64,000 bases of DNA from Metallyticus violacea (GCA_030762175.1 CM060834.1:33981501-34045500); one strand, 5' to 3'. Shown: positions 27,041 to 39,335, counted from the stretch's first letter. Notes: generated from the sequence alone by a model not told the origin. Numbers and translations are program-made.

Positions 27041-28199
27041 AGCGCGATTATTATTTAGACTGTTATTATTAATATTTGGCCCAATACAATGGGATCAGTT
27101 TTGTTTTCCCTGAAGTGTACTTTGTGTTGTAGTAAATTGTAATTTCATCATATTTTAAGTGGCTTTTTCATTAATTTTTAAACTTTAAATTTATCAGCTA
27201 TTAATCGGTTATATTTTAAGCCTAACTCTTCTTAAAATGATAAAGAAGTTATAGCTTTAGCAGTGAATTGGAGGACCATTATTGCTTTATTGGAAACAAA
27301 GGAAAGCCCGTGTGTTTACTGTGCAATAGTAGCGTCTCTGTTCGTAAAAGAATGTAGAGGGACTTTTTTGAGTGAGAAATATACTTTTATATATTTATTA
27401 ATTCTGAATTTATTATTATTATTGTTGCTGTTGTTGTTGGTCGTCGTAGTACCGGTAACAGTACTGTCGAAGTATTGGAACGCTATATTGCTTGTAAAAG
27501 TGTTGTGTGCTTTCTGCAAATTTTTAGATGCAGCGAGCAGAGCGAAGTGAAACTTTGTAAACCCACATAATGATGAAAGAAATTGGAGACAATTCTGTGA
27601 AGGAAGTTGGAAGGCAAAATTAAACTTTTTTTTAACATACCTCAAAAAATAAATCAAAATATATTTACTATTTTTCCGTATTGTGATATGTACCCAATAA
27701 CTTTTTTTTAATATTGAAAATATTAAAAATTCCTGATATTGATACCATCCACTTCAAAATAATATAGCTTTCAGGCCTATTTTCACTGGTGTTTCTAGAC
27801 ACAACAGTGCAGATATCAAAGCAGATTTATTAAAAATATTCGTAAACTAGGAATGTTTATATTATATTTTTGACACAAAATAAGCTTTAAATTAAAAAAA
27901 AAAAATTAATGCTTTTTCTAATGCTTAAATTTTATTAATTCTACTTCGGTATACAGTTAATATATATTAATATAAGCTGTCCAAATTTCAATGTTATAGC
28001 CCAAATAGTTGTTATAATAGGAACTTTACATTAGCAAGGTACACCTTCTTACTCAATGAGTAGTACTCAATGCCATGAGCGGTTTCAAAGTGGTCAGGGT
28101 GCCATAGTTGATTACTCGTACGCTTACCTGACTTTTCGAAAAAATTCCGAAGAGTGTAACAGTTCTACGGTTCGTGTCATAAACTGCTGACAGAATAAC
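27041..28199. other. No gene recognised
   Basis: AT-rich, with a further short (TTA)/(TTG) run near 27410-27440. The stretch 28040-28199 probably contains the eroded N-terminal half of the mariner relic that follows, but no motif is safe there. Confidence 0.45.
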
Positions 28200-28800
28200 T
28201 CGGTGTGCATCGCGTTGCAGCGGTTGTTGGCACAAGAACAGACAGACAAGCGCAACGCGACCTGTAAGGAACTTTTAGATCGCATTAAAGAGGATGTAAA
28301 TTCTTATGAATAGAATGATGAGACGCAGGTTTATGGTTACGATGCTGAGATCATCACAGTGGGCTCGAAAATCTTGACCAAGTACCAAAAGGGTCCATCA
28401 GGTCAGGTCAAAGGTTAAAGTGCTGTTGAAGGTTTTCTTCTAAATTCATGGTCAAACTGTGAATTGCTGGTATTACTACAATGTGCTTAGACATTTCGGA
28501 GAAATCGCGAGAAGGAAGGGTCTAGGACTACGCAGAGGCAACTCATGGATCCTACAACACGATAACGTATCAATGCATTTATCATTGCTAGTTCGTAACT
28601 TTAGCGTGAAAAACAAGATGACTGCGAACTTCTGAAATCAACGACAGAACGAGATTCGACTTAGCTGAAGAGACAAAACAAAATCTCCCAACAAAACTTC
28701 ACGCAATATCTGAAAAATGCAAATCAGGACGGTTTTCAGAAGATCAAACGTCACTGGGGGAGATTACTTCGAGTAGGACGAAGTTCTATAAAATGCAGGA
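28200..28800 (+). pseudogene. Mariner-like transposase relic 2
   Basis: Broken central and C-terminal mariner transposase. RLLAQEQTDKRNATCKELLD (from 28221) precedes NDETQVYGYD, where the first catalytic Asp is GAT 28317-28319 directly after a stop at 28311-28313. KYQKGPSGQVKG ends in a stop. GNSWILQHDN with the second Asp at 28561-28563 is followed by LSLLVRNFSVKNK. GGDYFE near the end matches the usual mariner GDYFEGD/GDYVE terminus. The third catalytic acid block could not be found. Several stops and frame changes make it inactive. It differs from the relics at 21.3 and 34.0 kb, so it is a separate lineage. Confidence 0.75.
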
Positions 28801-31458
28801 AAACTCAAGCTTTAAAAAACAGTAAAATTAGGCTATTTTTTGAACAGAACTCATATGCCGGGCAATTTCAAAATGCTTTTTTGAAGTATTTCAGGCATGA
28901 AATAGGAAATGGGTGTTCAGAATCCTTTAAGTGGGAGAAAGAGAAACTATATTATGTTTTACTACCTAAGAAATTGCGAAACTTTTCATTACCATAGTCT
29001 GCTATTGCCTTCCTTGAGATCTCAAATGACTAAAAATAACTACATTAATTTTTTATCCGGTCCCCTCCGGTGTAAGGTTTGGTTGTAATTAAGCACGTTT
29101 TTATTCCAAGTTGGTCATTGAAATAATAACGAAGTAGGGACTTTTTTATATTTGTGAGTACGTTGATTTAAAAAATAACAAAATAAATTATAAAAAATTT
29201 ATTTTCATTCTTCAATAAATGTCCCGAAGCTCAAAGACATCTTAATTGGGAGCAACCTATTATTAGTCTACCTACAAATGATAGTACGGAGTACAAATAT
29301 AACAATAACGTAAAACTACATTAAATTCTGATTATTTTACGTTCATCGCATTGGCGTAAATCTTAACCAATCAGACTTTTATGTTTTATTTAAGATTTCA
29401 AGTATCTCAGAAAATTGAGGCTTTTTCCGATTTCTTCTGAGATCTTAAACATGCTCACAGTAATAGAAATCTTTCCCTCTCTATCTCCCTGTACTCTCAA
29501 CTTGATAGTATCTCTTGACTTTCCTTCAATCTTTCCCCTTTATGGAGGCATCAACCCTAGCACAGAAGAACATCTGCTGTCCATCCAATCAAGTACAATC
29601 TAATGCAAGCCACCGCCCCCTACCACACCCTCTCTTACCAGTTCCAGGGACCATGATGTGTCCATTCTGTTTATTTGCTGGGCAGGGATTGTTTGGTTTT
29701 TTTAAAGGCAGAGCACCAAGAAACCAATGGCAACAACGGAGAATGGCACCATATAATATATCATGTTGTATCCCAAGGCTTTCTTTACTAAAACTCTAGA
29801 CTCGGGACTTTACCACAACAAACATTACCATTGTAGTATCAGCACTGTAGTGCTTAAGCCCAAATGTGACTTTCCGAAATTCAAGATTGGCAAACTTCAT
29901 TGCCCCAGTCTTTATTTGTTCGCGTTTTCTTACAAACGCAAGCATACACAGAATAAACTTCTCTGCTTGTATCGACCTTTATCTGAAAACATTGTTCACC
30001 TGCCAGCATAGTTTTCCTTACCTATTAATTATCAAATGCAAATCTTGTACAAATACAGAACGTTACTTAAATCATTACAAATCTTAGTAGGTTGGATAAC
30101 GGAGATAGAAACTAGCAACTAAATAAAAACATGAGATATTTTAGTTTTTATTTTCATACTACTCAACCTATTTTGACAATAATAGAATATTTTGATATCA
30201 ATTTAGCTATTGAAATTGTTCGTTGTAGGCTCTAGTGACATCAAAAATGTTCCCTACAAGGAGGCACGTCATTATTCCGGATGAACAGCAACCAAAGATT
30301 AATTGTGTTTCCTGTATTACTTTATAACCAACAATTAAGTTCTGTACATTTCAATCACAAAAGTTGATTCAAAATCTTCTGACATTAGATAGAATATCTT
30401 CTACAACCTACGGCTTCACAGGCTGCTTTCTACAAAGTCTGCATTCCAAACTTCCCTGAAACAAGGCTTTTATATTTTTCTTTTAGTCTTTCAAAGTTTA
30501 CAGCACCTATTATTTAAATTAATCCATCATAGAGCTACAGCTACCGAATTCAATTGTTTTCGGACCCATTTTGACTATCTAGTGCTATTTTTCGGAATGT
30601 ACGTTCAGTATGTTGCCTATCCTGATTATGTTGCTGGTTTAAAGACAACTGACCATTTTAGACAAATCTCTGCAACCTACAAATTTTGAAAAAATTGTTT
30701 ATATGGAAAAACCTAAAACGTAACCGAGTATCTCTGAATTCCTTGATATTCGTGATATTATTGTATCCAAGCCAGTAGTGGAAACATCTGTTAATGAGCT
30801 TGTTTCAATGTTGCGAATATAACAAGGAGTGAAGTTATAAGGAAAATGGGAATTATTTCCCGGACTTCGGCAGGCACACTTTAGAAAAAGGATAAAGAGA
30901 GAAAAGAAAGCAGCTAGGAACAAAGAGGATGGTGAAAAAGCAGTTTTGGAGCAGAAGACCGCTAAGCGTGTCAGAAAACATGCCAGAAAACAAAATTATA
31001 ATACAAAATGCAGCACATTTTATTTCTTGTCATTTTCTACAAACTAGTTTTACCCATGTAATGTGCCTTTTCTGAGAAACCATTAAACTATTAATTTTGT
31101 ACTTCATTTTCATTTACATTAAAATAATATGAATTAAACATGTTAATGAAAGAAACATTAAATGACATGGTCATTTAAAAATTAGTAATAGCAAAAAATA
31201 ATGATATACGTTATTCACGTGTTAAACTTTTTTATAAATGGCTACTTAATGAGCTTATGATACTTGGAGAAAAATATAATTAATTCAGTTTGTTAATATT
31301 TTATCACATACAAATAATCAGACATTTAGTTCAAGTGCCCTTTTGAAAATTATACCTTAAGATGACAGGTCAAACAATTTCTTAGAACGTTAGATTGGCT
31401 TTAATTTTATTACCCTTTAATTTTGTAAACTGAAATACTGTTGTAAAATGAAAACATT
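28801..31458. other. No gene recognised; Lys-rich frame near 30.9-31.05 kb
   Basis: Mostly AT-rich. Around 30890-31045 a plus frame reads REKKAARNKEDGEKAVLEQK and on to a stop, rich in Lys, Arg and Glu like the tail of some nuclear or transposase proteins. There is no partner domain upstream, so it is not called. Confidence 0.4.
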
Positions 31459-31765
31459 TTCATGACTACCATTTTTGTCGTAGATTAATGAAAATTTGCA
31501 CAAATATTTAGATATATACTCTCTATTTCAGTGATTTTTTTTTAAAAAAAATGGCTCGGTTAAAAAAGAAAGAAGTCACACGGCCTTTTAGTGTGTTATG
31601 ATAAAATATACCTTTTATTCAGTATCCATATGAAGGAAATGCATAAGAATGCACAGATGTACATGCACTACCTAAGAGATACCGCATTTTGTTGCATAAT
31701 TTTTCTTATTTCGTTTAATTCATTTTAACTAATTTTTTAAAGGGAGAAAACATTTTCGCTTCAAA
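31459..31765 (+). repeat. Diverged duplication, unit 1
   Basis: Matches 32021-32353 in the same orientation, offset 560-590 bp. Shared anchors are TTCAT.ACT.C.ATTTTTGTC, GAAA.TTTGCAC, GTTATGATAAA, AGTATCCATATGAA/AGCATCCATATGAA, ACAAGAATGC and TAATTTTTTAA.G.GA.AAA. Length differences come mainly from homopolymers. Unit type unknown. Confidence 0.65.
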
Positions 31766-32020
31766 TTATTATATATTCCATAACATAAAATTAACAAAAA
31801 TAAATGTATAAAACACATCGCATTAAAATATTTAGCAAAATATCATGTAAGTTTGTGCAAAAATTCATTACAATAGCTCTGTTAGTTTCTGAGAAAAACA
31901 CACATTTTGAAAATTTAAAAAAAAAAAAAAAAAATGGAAAATGAGAAGAAAAAAAAAGGATATTAATTATTTTATGGGTATAACTCACTCAAAAGTCCCA
32001 TAACTGTAATGTGCATTCTT

Positions 32021-32353
32021 TTCATAACTGCTATTTTTGTCTAGAGCAATGAAATTTTGCACTATTATTGGTTTTACACAAACACACATACACACGCGCG
32101 CGTATGTTCTTTTTCTGAGATTTTTTTCAAAATGATTTGGTTAATAAATAAAGAAGTTCAGTTTTTTTATTTTTTCAGTTCGTTATGATAAATAAGTATA
32201 TTTTACCCAGCATCCATATGAATAAAAAGCACAAGAATGCTCACATATTTATTACACCCGACGCGACAGATTCTTTTGCAAACATGTTTTTCTTGTTTCT
32301 TTTTATTAGTTATTACCTAATTTTTTAATGCGAGCAAACATTTGCCGTTCAAA
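32021..32353 (+). repeat. Diverged duplication, unit 2
   Basis: Second unit of the pair with 31459-31765. It includes a short CACA/CGCG purine-pyrimidine run near 32080-32105 that unit 1 lacks. Confidence 0.65.
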
Positions 32354-33986
32354 ATATTGCTTCAGAAACTACAAAATAGCCTTCTAATATGCTACAATTG
32401 AATTACAGGGGCACAAAGAATTTAAATGGAAATATAAGATTTCGAGAAATATAACCTCAACTTAGGTATTCATTTTTACACTAAACTTCATTCACTTACT
32501 TTTACCATTTGTACATTTAAATTTTGATGTAGGTGGTGTTATAAATTTTCCCATACGTAAAATCCTAGTTTTTTCGTTAGTTTTAAATACAGATCGTAAA
32601 TATCTACATCTATTTCATGTAGTTTTTTATATTGTAAGTTCTTTTCAATTTCATTTGCGTATGTTTCTGCTGCCTTCTGGTGTATGCTATTTTTCTTTAA
32701 TGTATGCACTATAAAACTAAAAAATACAAAATCACGATTTTTCATGTTTTTTTTTTTTTTGTCTACATGCCACCTTAAATATGGTAAAGTATTAAATTAT
32801 TTACAACGGTATGTGCACAGTTGTATATAATGTAAATAAAAAGGACACGTTTTGCTGAGGGATTTTGAAAAAAATATACTATAATGACCATTTATACCCA
32901 GTTTATATGCATATAGCTGTAAAATCTGATTTATGATGGTGATTTAAAGAAAATTTGTGATTTTTATAGTGTTGTATGTTATGACAGTCTATAAATTAAA
33001 TCCATAAACATTATATTAACAGTAAAACATAGCAGCAGCAATAGTAAATATTTGAAGATCAGAGCTACAACGTGCATATAAAAATTATTAGATGCTACAA
33101 TTCCTGTCTGCTAGAAAGCGGCAAACGAAAGGTAGACATTTTTGGTGCTTCACAATTTTTAAATTGAAAACTATTCCAGCACTCCCGTCCTCTACGTTTA
33201 TTCATTAATACTAAAATCTATCTTGCGTTGTTCTACTTTGCACCTCTAATTCATATATTTGACCACAGGAAAACAAACCCTTGCAACTAATTATAATTTT
33301 CTCATTCAAAAGTTCAAAATAGCAAACTTTTTGACATATATTATAAAATGCATTATAATAAAGGGGAAATACTGTACATGTCTAAATTTAATGTATTTGC
33401 CACAAATATGCCAGAACTACATTAAATTCTACACAATGATGACTAAAACTGTAAATTTCTAAAATGCAGTTTCCAGAATCCTTTAAAGCTGGTTTATTTT
33501 AAACGGTATGCAGTCACGTTCTAGTACCGCGCCTGTCAATTAGGGGATTACAAGTTCATTATATGCAACGCGATTTAATCTTCTTTGTGAACAACAACTG
33601 CCGCTGTAGCATTATTCCGCCTATTAACGATGCTATTTTCACTCTCAATGTATACAGTAATGCGAATTGTTGAGCTCAGTAATCGTTGAGAGCACTTGAT
33701 ACTGTTACATTCCCATTGAAACTTGTAGTATCAACACATTTTCAACTGAGATTTATGACGTAAGTGAAAACAAACTGCGTAAAATTAATATACTGCTCAA
33801 AATATAAACACACTCACTTGATAAATTCGTGATAACTTTAGTGTGTTGTTACATACAGAACTGAAAAATGAAATAATATAAAAAGAAAGTCTTTTCTTTA
33901 TAACAGATCACAAATTCTTATTAGGCAAATTAAGCTTTCTTTAATAAAACTTGTTGAATCTGAGTGCTCATTTGTCAAAGCAAATA
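32354..33986. other. No gene recognised
   Basis: Very AT-rich. Short frames at 32539-32745 (minus) and 33259-33462 (plus) are Lys/Ile/Asn-rich by composition and match no family. Confidence 0.5.
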
Positions 33987-35216
33987 CGAGGGTAGGTGCG
34001 CAAGTTTCCGGCCTTACCGATAAGGATTATCGCCTTATTGGTGTCATACCTCACCTGTCAAGTAAATAATTGCACCTGAAGCTTCCGCTCCGCTGTGTTC
34101 ACTTGTTCAGATATAGTTGCATAAAGAAGACTATGTGTAGAAGATTGTGACACGTTCAAAATGGAGTATCGAGCTGTTATTAAGTTCTTCACATAAGAAG
34201 GCTTTACTCCAGATCAAATTAAACTACGATTGGCGAAGCATCTCTCTTATATTCTACCGTAAAAAATGGGCCAACCTTTTTCAAATGGATCGAGAAAGCT
34301 TTGAAAACGAAGAGCATGCAGGTCGGCCCTTGAAGTTGCTCACTCCTGAAAACATCGCTCTTGTGGAAGGAGAAATTTGGAAGATCTGCGGCTCAAAGTT
34401 ACAGAAATAACATCAAGTTTGGGCCTTTCTAAAACAACAGCCCTTCGAATTATTCATGAACATTTAAACATGAATAAGGTTAGTGCAAGATGGATGCCTA
34501 GACTTTTTTCCTCAGTCTAAAAGCAGCAACGAGTCTTCTATTGCCAGGCATTTTTGGAGCTCTGCCGTGGCAACAAGAAAAATTTTCTGCAAACCATTGT
34601 TAAGAAGATGAAATTATGGTCCTCTACTATGATTCCTTGTTCAAAAGAGAATCAATGGAGTGGCGTAAATCTGGCGAAACACCGCCTCTGAAGGCCAAGG
34701 ACACTCAGTCAACCAAGAAGATCATGGCCACAAACTTTTGGGACTGTGAAGGAATACTCTTCATTGGCTTCAAGGAGAGGAACACTACAGCAAATGAGGA
34801 GTACTAGGCTGGCCTACTGCATAAACTGCTTCCATCAAAGAGAAAAAGCGAGTAGAGCTGAGTGTTGGGGTGCGCCTTCTTCACGACAACGCGCCTGTGC
34901 ACACAACTCTTGTTGCAAAGGAAGCTTGAAGAAATGTGACTTCAAGGAGATCGACCACCCACCCTACATTCCATGTCTAGCTCCCAGAAAACATTTCCTC
35001 TTCTCAAAACTCAAGAAGAACCTTCAAAGTGACGCATGCTGTTTATGTCCATTTTCAGGCAAGACTTCTTACTATTTGGGGGGGGGGTAAAATGTAATTC
35101 AAAGATGTGAGAAGCGCATTGCAATAAAGGGTAACTATATTGAAAAGTGAAATATAGTTTTTGTCTTTATCACACCTAGAAAATGGTTAGGCCCGAAACT
35201 TGTGGATCTACCCTCG
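33987..35216 (+). mobile_element. Mariner element, 1230 bp, both terminal inverted repeats present
   Basis: A structurally whole mariner. The left terminal inverted repeat (33987-34014, starting CGAGGGTAGGTGCGCAAGTT) and the right one (35189-35216, which on the minus strand starts CGAGGGTAGATCCACAAGTT) match at 24 of 28 positions. The left flank is TA (33985-33986), as expected for mariner; the right flank is TT, so the TA duplication has decayed or been clipped. Its length fits the usual 1.2-1.3 kb. It encloses a transposase pseudogene in the same orientation, annotated separately. A SINE-like fragment abuts its right end. Confidence 0.92.
34161..35090 (+). pseudogene. Mariner transposase pseudogene inside the 34.0-kb element
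   Basis: Begins MEYRAVIKFF at 34161. SGRP-like AGRPLKL follows, then LGLSKTTALRIIHEHLNMNK-type helix-turn-helix sequence near 34420-34480. The first catalytic Asp is in DEIM (GAT 34607-34609), where the usual Thr-Trp is lost. YYDSLFKRESMEWRKSG and TNFWDCEGI follow. The second Asp is in LLHDNAPVH (GAC 34885-34887). Near 34965-35000 PPYIPCLAPRKHFLF replaces the usual PPYSPDLAPxDYFLF. The codon 104 bases after the second Asp, where the D34D family has its third Asp, is AAA (Lys) at 34989-34991. The 104-base spacing instead of 105 reveals a one-base deletion. Stops and frameshifts elsewhere confirm it is dead. Confidence 0.88.
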
Positions 35217-35224
35217 TTCCTTGG

Positions 35225-35300
35225 AGACAGCCATCCTGATCTTGGCTTTTTTCGTGGTTTCCCTTAGTAACTTTAGGCGAGTGCTGCGATGACAATTTTA
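35225..35300 (+). repeat. SINE family C fragment
   Basis: GCCATCCTGATCTTGG followed by TTCGTGGTTTCCCTTAGTAA and GGCGAGTGCTG parallels 58672-58730. The pattern CCATCCTGAATTTGG, CGTGGTTTCCC, GGCGAATGC is the body of a tRNA-derived SINE type known from insects. The head is absent; it starts about 9 bp after the mariner end. Confidence 0.5.
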
Positions 35301-35599
35301 CTTTTCAGGAATTAATTCCTCTCATTTCGTTTCCTTGTTCATTATTTCAGGGTTGCAAGATCAGGTGGCGTATGCTGGTGGTGAACGGCGTACAGTGATG
35401 AAATGTTGCATACTTGAAAACCGCACTGGGATCTGGGGTGAGAGCAGCCCTTTTGGGGGGACTGAACTCCTTGAAGGGGCATCTTAACAGATTTGCCTGC
35501 TAAGCGAGATCATTTTTCAATACTAAGATGGTAAAGGAAGAAAAAGCCTAGAAGACTTAATTTATGGAACTAAGATTACATTTGTCAAATGCTTATTTA
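35301..35599. other. No gene recognised
   Basis: No motif was seen between the SINE C fragment and the second copy of the dispersed repeat. Confidence 0.5.
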
Positions 35600-35955
35600 T
35601 ATTGCATTGTTATGATATGCTTGAGGAATAAGGTGTATCAGAGTTTCCTCAGGAAGACAACGTTGCCACGGCTCTGCAATCTCTTTCAGTGCATGTTAAG
35701 TGCTAACATAGTTCGGGTGTGTAGGTAAGGGTAAATCATTTATTCATTTCCTCTTAATTTATTAATGAAGATAACCTCAGATATTCTTAATATTATGATA
35801 AATAATAAATATTCATAGTTTCTGGTCATTTTTATGTACGGAAGTAACACTGGCCGGAGAATCACGAGATAACTTATGGCAGTGTGATGCTGTTTAGAAG
35901 AAAGCGATACTAATACTCAGAACTCGGGAGATTGGCCGAGGTTATGTAAGTCCCG
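35600..35955 (+). repeat. Unclassified dispersed repeat, copy 2
   Basis: Same-orientation match to 19370-19710 (see there for anchors). It is slightly longer through small insertions. The ends are not sharply defined and no target-site duplication could be fixed. Confidence 0.7.
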
Positions 35956-36341
35956 TGCAAGCTTAAACTGAATATGTGAAATTTATTTATTGGTCTACTG
36001 TAGCAGCACATGCAACGCAGTAAGAAATCATGCTGTCAAGTGGACTTTTGATTTCACAATTCTTTCATTTACGATTGTTATGACGCCATCAATGAAAGAG
36101 CATTTCATTACATTTCATAAACACCTGCGTACCTAAACATCACCGAAACTGTGGGATCATAATAACAAACTTATTATCAGAGCAAGTAGTGAATGGTTTG
36201 CGAGTAATGTATTAAATTTTCTTCTCGGAACCAATGAATATAAACCAAAATTTTATTATTAAACTTTTACGTAAGTAAATAATTATTACTATTTTAAAAG
36301 TTAATCTTTATTGGCAAAGCATGTGCCAATACTATTTATTC

Positions 36342-36352
36342 AAAAGCAGGAA
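36342..36352. repeat. Target-site duplication of SINE A, left copy
   Basis: AAAAGCAGGAA, repeated exactly at 36623-36633 on the other side of the SINE. Confidence 0.85.
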
Positions 36353-36622
36353 TATCGCCAAGGGTGGCCGAGGTCGTTAAGGCGCGGATTCGAGAGTGGG
36401 AGTCTGCGGTTCGATCCCCACCAGGACCGTCCCCCCTGACTGGAGTTTTTTCCTCAGTCCTCATAAATGGCAAATGCCGGGGAAGTACCCTAAACGTAAG
36501 TCTGGAACGCTTCCTTTCTTTAAACAAAATCCTTCCCCAATTTATCATTTTATGTGTCATCAGTTTCCAATGCCTATGGTGCCTCAGTAGTAAAAACGGG
36601 CGTTAAACACTATTAAAGAAAA
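36353..36622 (+). repeat. SINE family A copy, full length with 11-bp target-site duplication
   Basis: The tRNA-like head has box A TGGCCGAGGTCGTTAAGGCG (36365-36384) and box B GGTTCGATCCC (36408-36418), then CACCAGGACCGTCC, the body blocks TTTTTTCCTCAGTCCTCATA and GGCAAATGCCGGGGAAGTA, the 3' block GGTGCCTCAGTAGTAAAAAC, and the end GGGCGTTAAACACTATTAAA plus an A-rich tail. Box A (GTGGCCGAG..GTTAAGGCG) resembles a class II (Leu or Ser) tRNA. The exact 11-bp duplication at both flanks shows target-primed insertion and little later decay, so this is probably one of the younger insertions here. Confidence 0.93.
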
Positions 36623-36633
36623 AAAAGCAGGAA

Positions 36634-38849
36634 CCTGATTCCGGGGTTCTTTTCTTTTTCTAAACCTCAAGATATTACAACGATGTTTCTCACTTTCTCA
36701 ACGATAATGTCCTCAAGTGGTTGGCGGATGCAATATAAAGAATACTTCAATTCCGAAATGACAATATCTCCAAGAACGTGAACTCAATGAGTTGAAGTTA
36801 AGGCGGATTACACTGAAAACGAACGAGGTGGATTTAACCACCAGATTTTATTTTCTTGCCCGAGTAGATCGGATTATCGTATGCCCCCCCCCCCCCCCAG
36901 AAGAATGCGTTTCTTCCAGAGCTTTCTGTTACTGGCGATACGAGTGCAGTATTTTGTGAAACACTTGCTGTTTGAACAAAGAACTCTTGTACGTTCCTCA
37001 TCCCATTACAGGCACTGCCACAAAGGAAAATTAAATTTATCAAGATCCATAGAAGTTAAAACCATAATGAGCCCCAGTTTTTGATCACCTCTTTTTAAAG
37101 GTGGTTGTGGGAGTGTGCACGGCTTCCACTTGCGGTTTGCGCCTGATCTTTTGCCCGTTCTTGCGCCAGCAACCAAATCGTTTGTTATTCATAGCATGTG
37201 GGCCACCGGAGAAAGAGAAGTCTGGCACAGATTCAAAACCGATTTCCACTAAACGAGAGGTGGGGGCTAAATGGAATGACATCGGGAAGAAAGAGCGAGT
37301 TCTGTGGAAGAAAAGATGAGAACTAGAGATGGTGTCGTTCCGAAAACGCAAAATCTGAAGATTAGGGTCATATGGTAATTGCGAGCTCATGCATACGGAT
37401 TCTTTACCTTGTATGGAAGGAACAGGGGCGCGTAGTTTAAGGAAATAGGCCCTTAGGATACCTCAACCCTAGATATGAACGCATAACACTGTAAAAGTTT
37501 TATCCCACTAAAGCATAAACACATCATAAAATTAAATATACAGAACCGAAGCGGCTTCTAAATAGTTCTTTGGGAGAAATAGAGTGGAGAAAGTTGAAAA
37601 GTTTCAAGTGTCTCTATGGTTATTAGAATTGGGCTAAAAATATGAACCTTCAGTTATCAGAACTGTTACTTTTTACAGAATGACACCCTAAAAATACCAC
37701 GCTCCCTTTTAACCAAAGAAAACAATAAGGTATATAGACATTCAACAACCTTTGCCTGCCTTATTTTATTGGGAAAACAAAACTATTTTAGTTGTACCAT
37801 CATTGGAACTTCCCTTATTATCTCAAACAGTATCATTGTCTTCTATAAGTTGGAATGATGCAATTATACAAGGCTTTTATTCGGCTACGCAATCGGAAAT
37901 TGATTGCTTTCTAACGTCATCATGCCGCGCGGTTAGAACTCATATTTTGTTTTCTATTTGCTATTTATTAGTATAAGTATTAATTGCTATTGCAGACACC
38001 ATCATAATAGTTGCTCCAAGTGCATGCCCTTTACTGTGGGACATACTCAATTTTTTTTTAAAGCTTTTCAGACACTCGCAGCAATTCATCCTCCCAAACA
38101 TTGTTTCACTGCCTCCGCGAGTTTTATTTCAGGTACAGTAGTAGTTATATTTGGATGAAAATGCAGCTACTGAGTGGCTTTATACGCACTGACTACAGAT
38201 ACACAAACTTATGGGCTAATCGAGATAAAGATTATCGAGAAGAGATTTCTAATAGCCTATTTCATCAGTACTTTTCCTCAGTTAAAACCGGGGTTTTTGG
38301 TCTCGACTTCATATCAATGAAATTACTTTGGGTTCGAATTTTTGTTCACCAATATGAAAGTTGCACTACCGGATGGAAATATTCCTTGTGGAAGTTTAGC
38401 ACGAAATTGTCTCCTACAATCATAAATAAGTATTCTTTGTTCTAGAGTATTCTCTCGACATACTCCACAATATACAAACATATAGTGGAAAATTCAACAC
38501 ACGCTTCCTACAGAAATGCAACTGTATCAGCTGACATGATAAACACGACTGAGCAAGCCCATTTTTCTGCGTCAGCAGAACTTAACACATGTTTTTCTGG
38601 GAATTTGAAATTTAGCCGGTATACGAACTCCAATTGCGTAGAGGAATGGAGGCATGGTATTTAAACATTAAAAATATTAATTTTATATCTTTTGGAAGAA
38701 ATTGAGTGCGTCCATAGCACTTAAGCTATAAATCAGACGTGACAACGAATAGAAATACTCGGTTGTTGGACGAATCTGGACTATCGTATTAAAAGAAGAT
38801 CGATACAATCTGTTTGATCACCCACGCTCTAGCTAGCCGTATACTGCAG
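36634..38849. other. No gene recognised; 15-C run
   Basis: A 15-C run at 36884-36898. Segment 37085-37390 is GC-richer, with a 101-codon minus frame and an overlapping 72-codon plus frame, neither matching a known family. 38101-38445 is open for 114 codons on the plus strand with no recognisable domain or splice context. Confidence 0.4.
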
Positions 38850-39010
38850 TGACACTTGCAATGGTGGAACTGCTGATAGCCAATTCAGGAAGATCAGTGA
38901 ATAAAACCCAAACAACTGCCTGTCAACTTAGTATCTCTGTAAGCAGTGTCAACTAGGTTATCCATCAGTATTCAAAGGTTTGGTTGTTTCAAAGCCGAAC
39001 TGTTGAGAGC
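38850..39010 (+). pseudogene. Probable transposase helix-turn-helix fragment
   Basis: One frame reads VELLIANSGRSVNKTQTTAC, then QLSISVSSVN, a stop, and VIHQYSKVWLFQSRTV. The pattern NPGRSVRKTAxQLxISxSSVxRIIHQDL..FPYRIQxxQ is the N-terminal DNA-binding region of an insect Tc1/mariner-allied transposase. Only this region is seen, and the rest may be lost. The identification rests on a short stretch. Confidence 0.5.
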
Positions 39011-39244
39011 TACTTGTTAGTTAAGGGGTTGATGGTGCCCATTTCTTTTCCAGCAGAGTCGCAGGAGATGAAACGGGTTCATTTCAAATCTGAGACAAAA
39101 GCACCATCAAACTTCACCCTGGAAGCAATGTTTAACTGTATTTTGGAAGACCAATATATATATATATATATATAGTTTTATGCCTCGGGTAATTATGCCT
39201 ATGGCAGACAAACCTACACAAATGCGTTTTGCTTTGAAAATAAG

Positions 39245-39250
<6 letters not shown>

Positions 39251-39332
<82 letters not shown>
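39251..39332. repeat. Compound microsatellite (CT)n(AT)n
   Basis: (TC)n over 39251-39293 joined directly to (TA)n to 39332. A separate short (TA)n lies at about 39155-39174. Confidence 0.97.

Positions 39333-39335
<3 letters not shown>

Noticed and set aside
26772..27113. Plus-strand frame with long Leu and Val runs; likewise the Ile run at 42607-42924 (minus) and the Asn run at 27316-27657 (minus)
   Set aside because: All come from trinucleotide microsatellites and have no domain.
36353..36622. tRNA gene prediction from the box A and box B of the SINE heads (also 21975, 25330, 43449, 49040, 46760)
   Set aside because: The heads are followed by family-specific bodies and tails shared among copies, and the arms do not all pair; these are SINEs and not working tRNA genes.
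38101..38445. 114-codon plus-strand frame as an exon
   Set aside because: No recognised family, no convincing acceptor or donor, and composition like the flanks.
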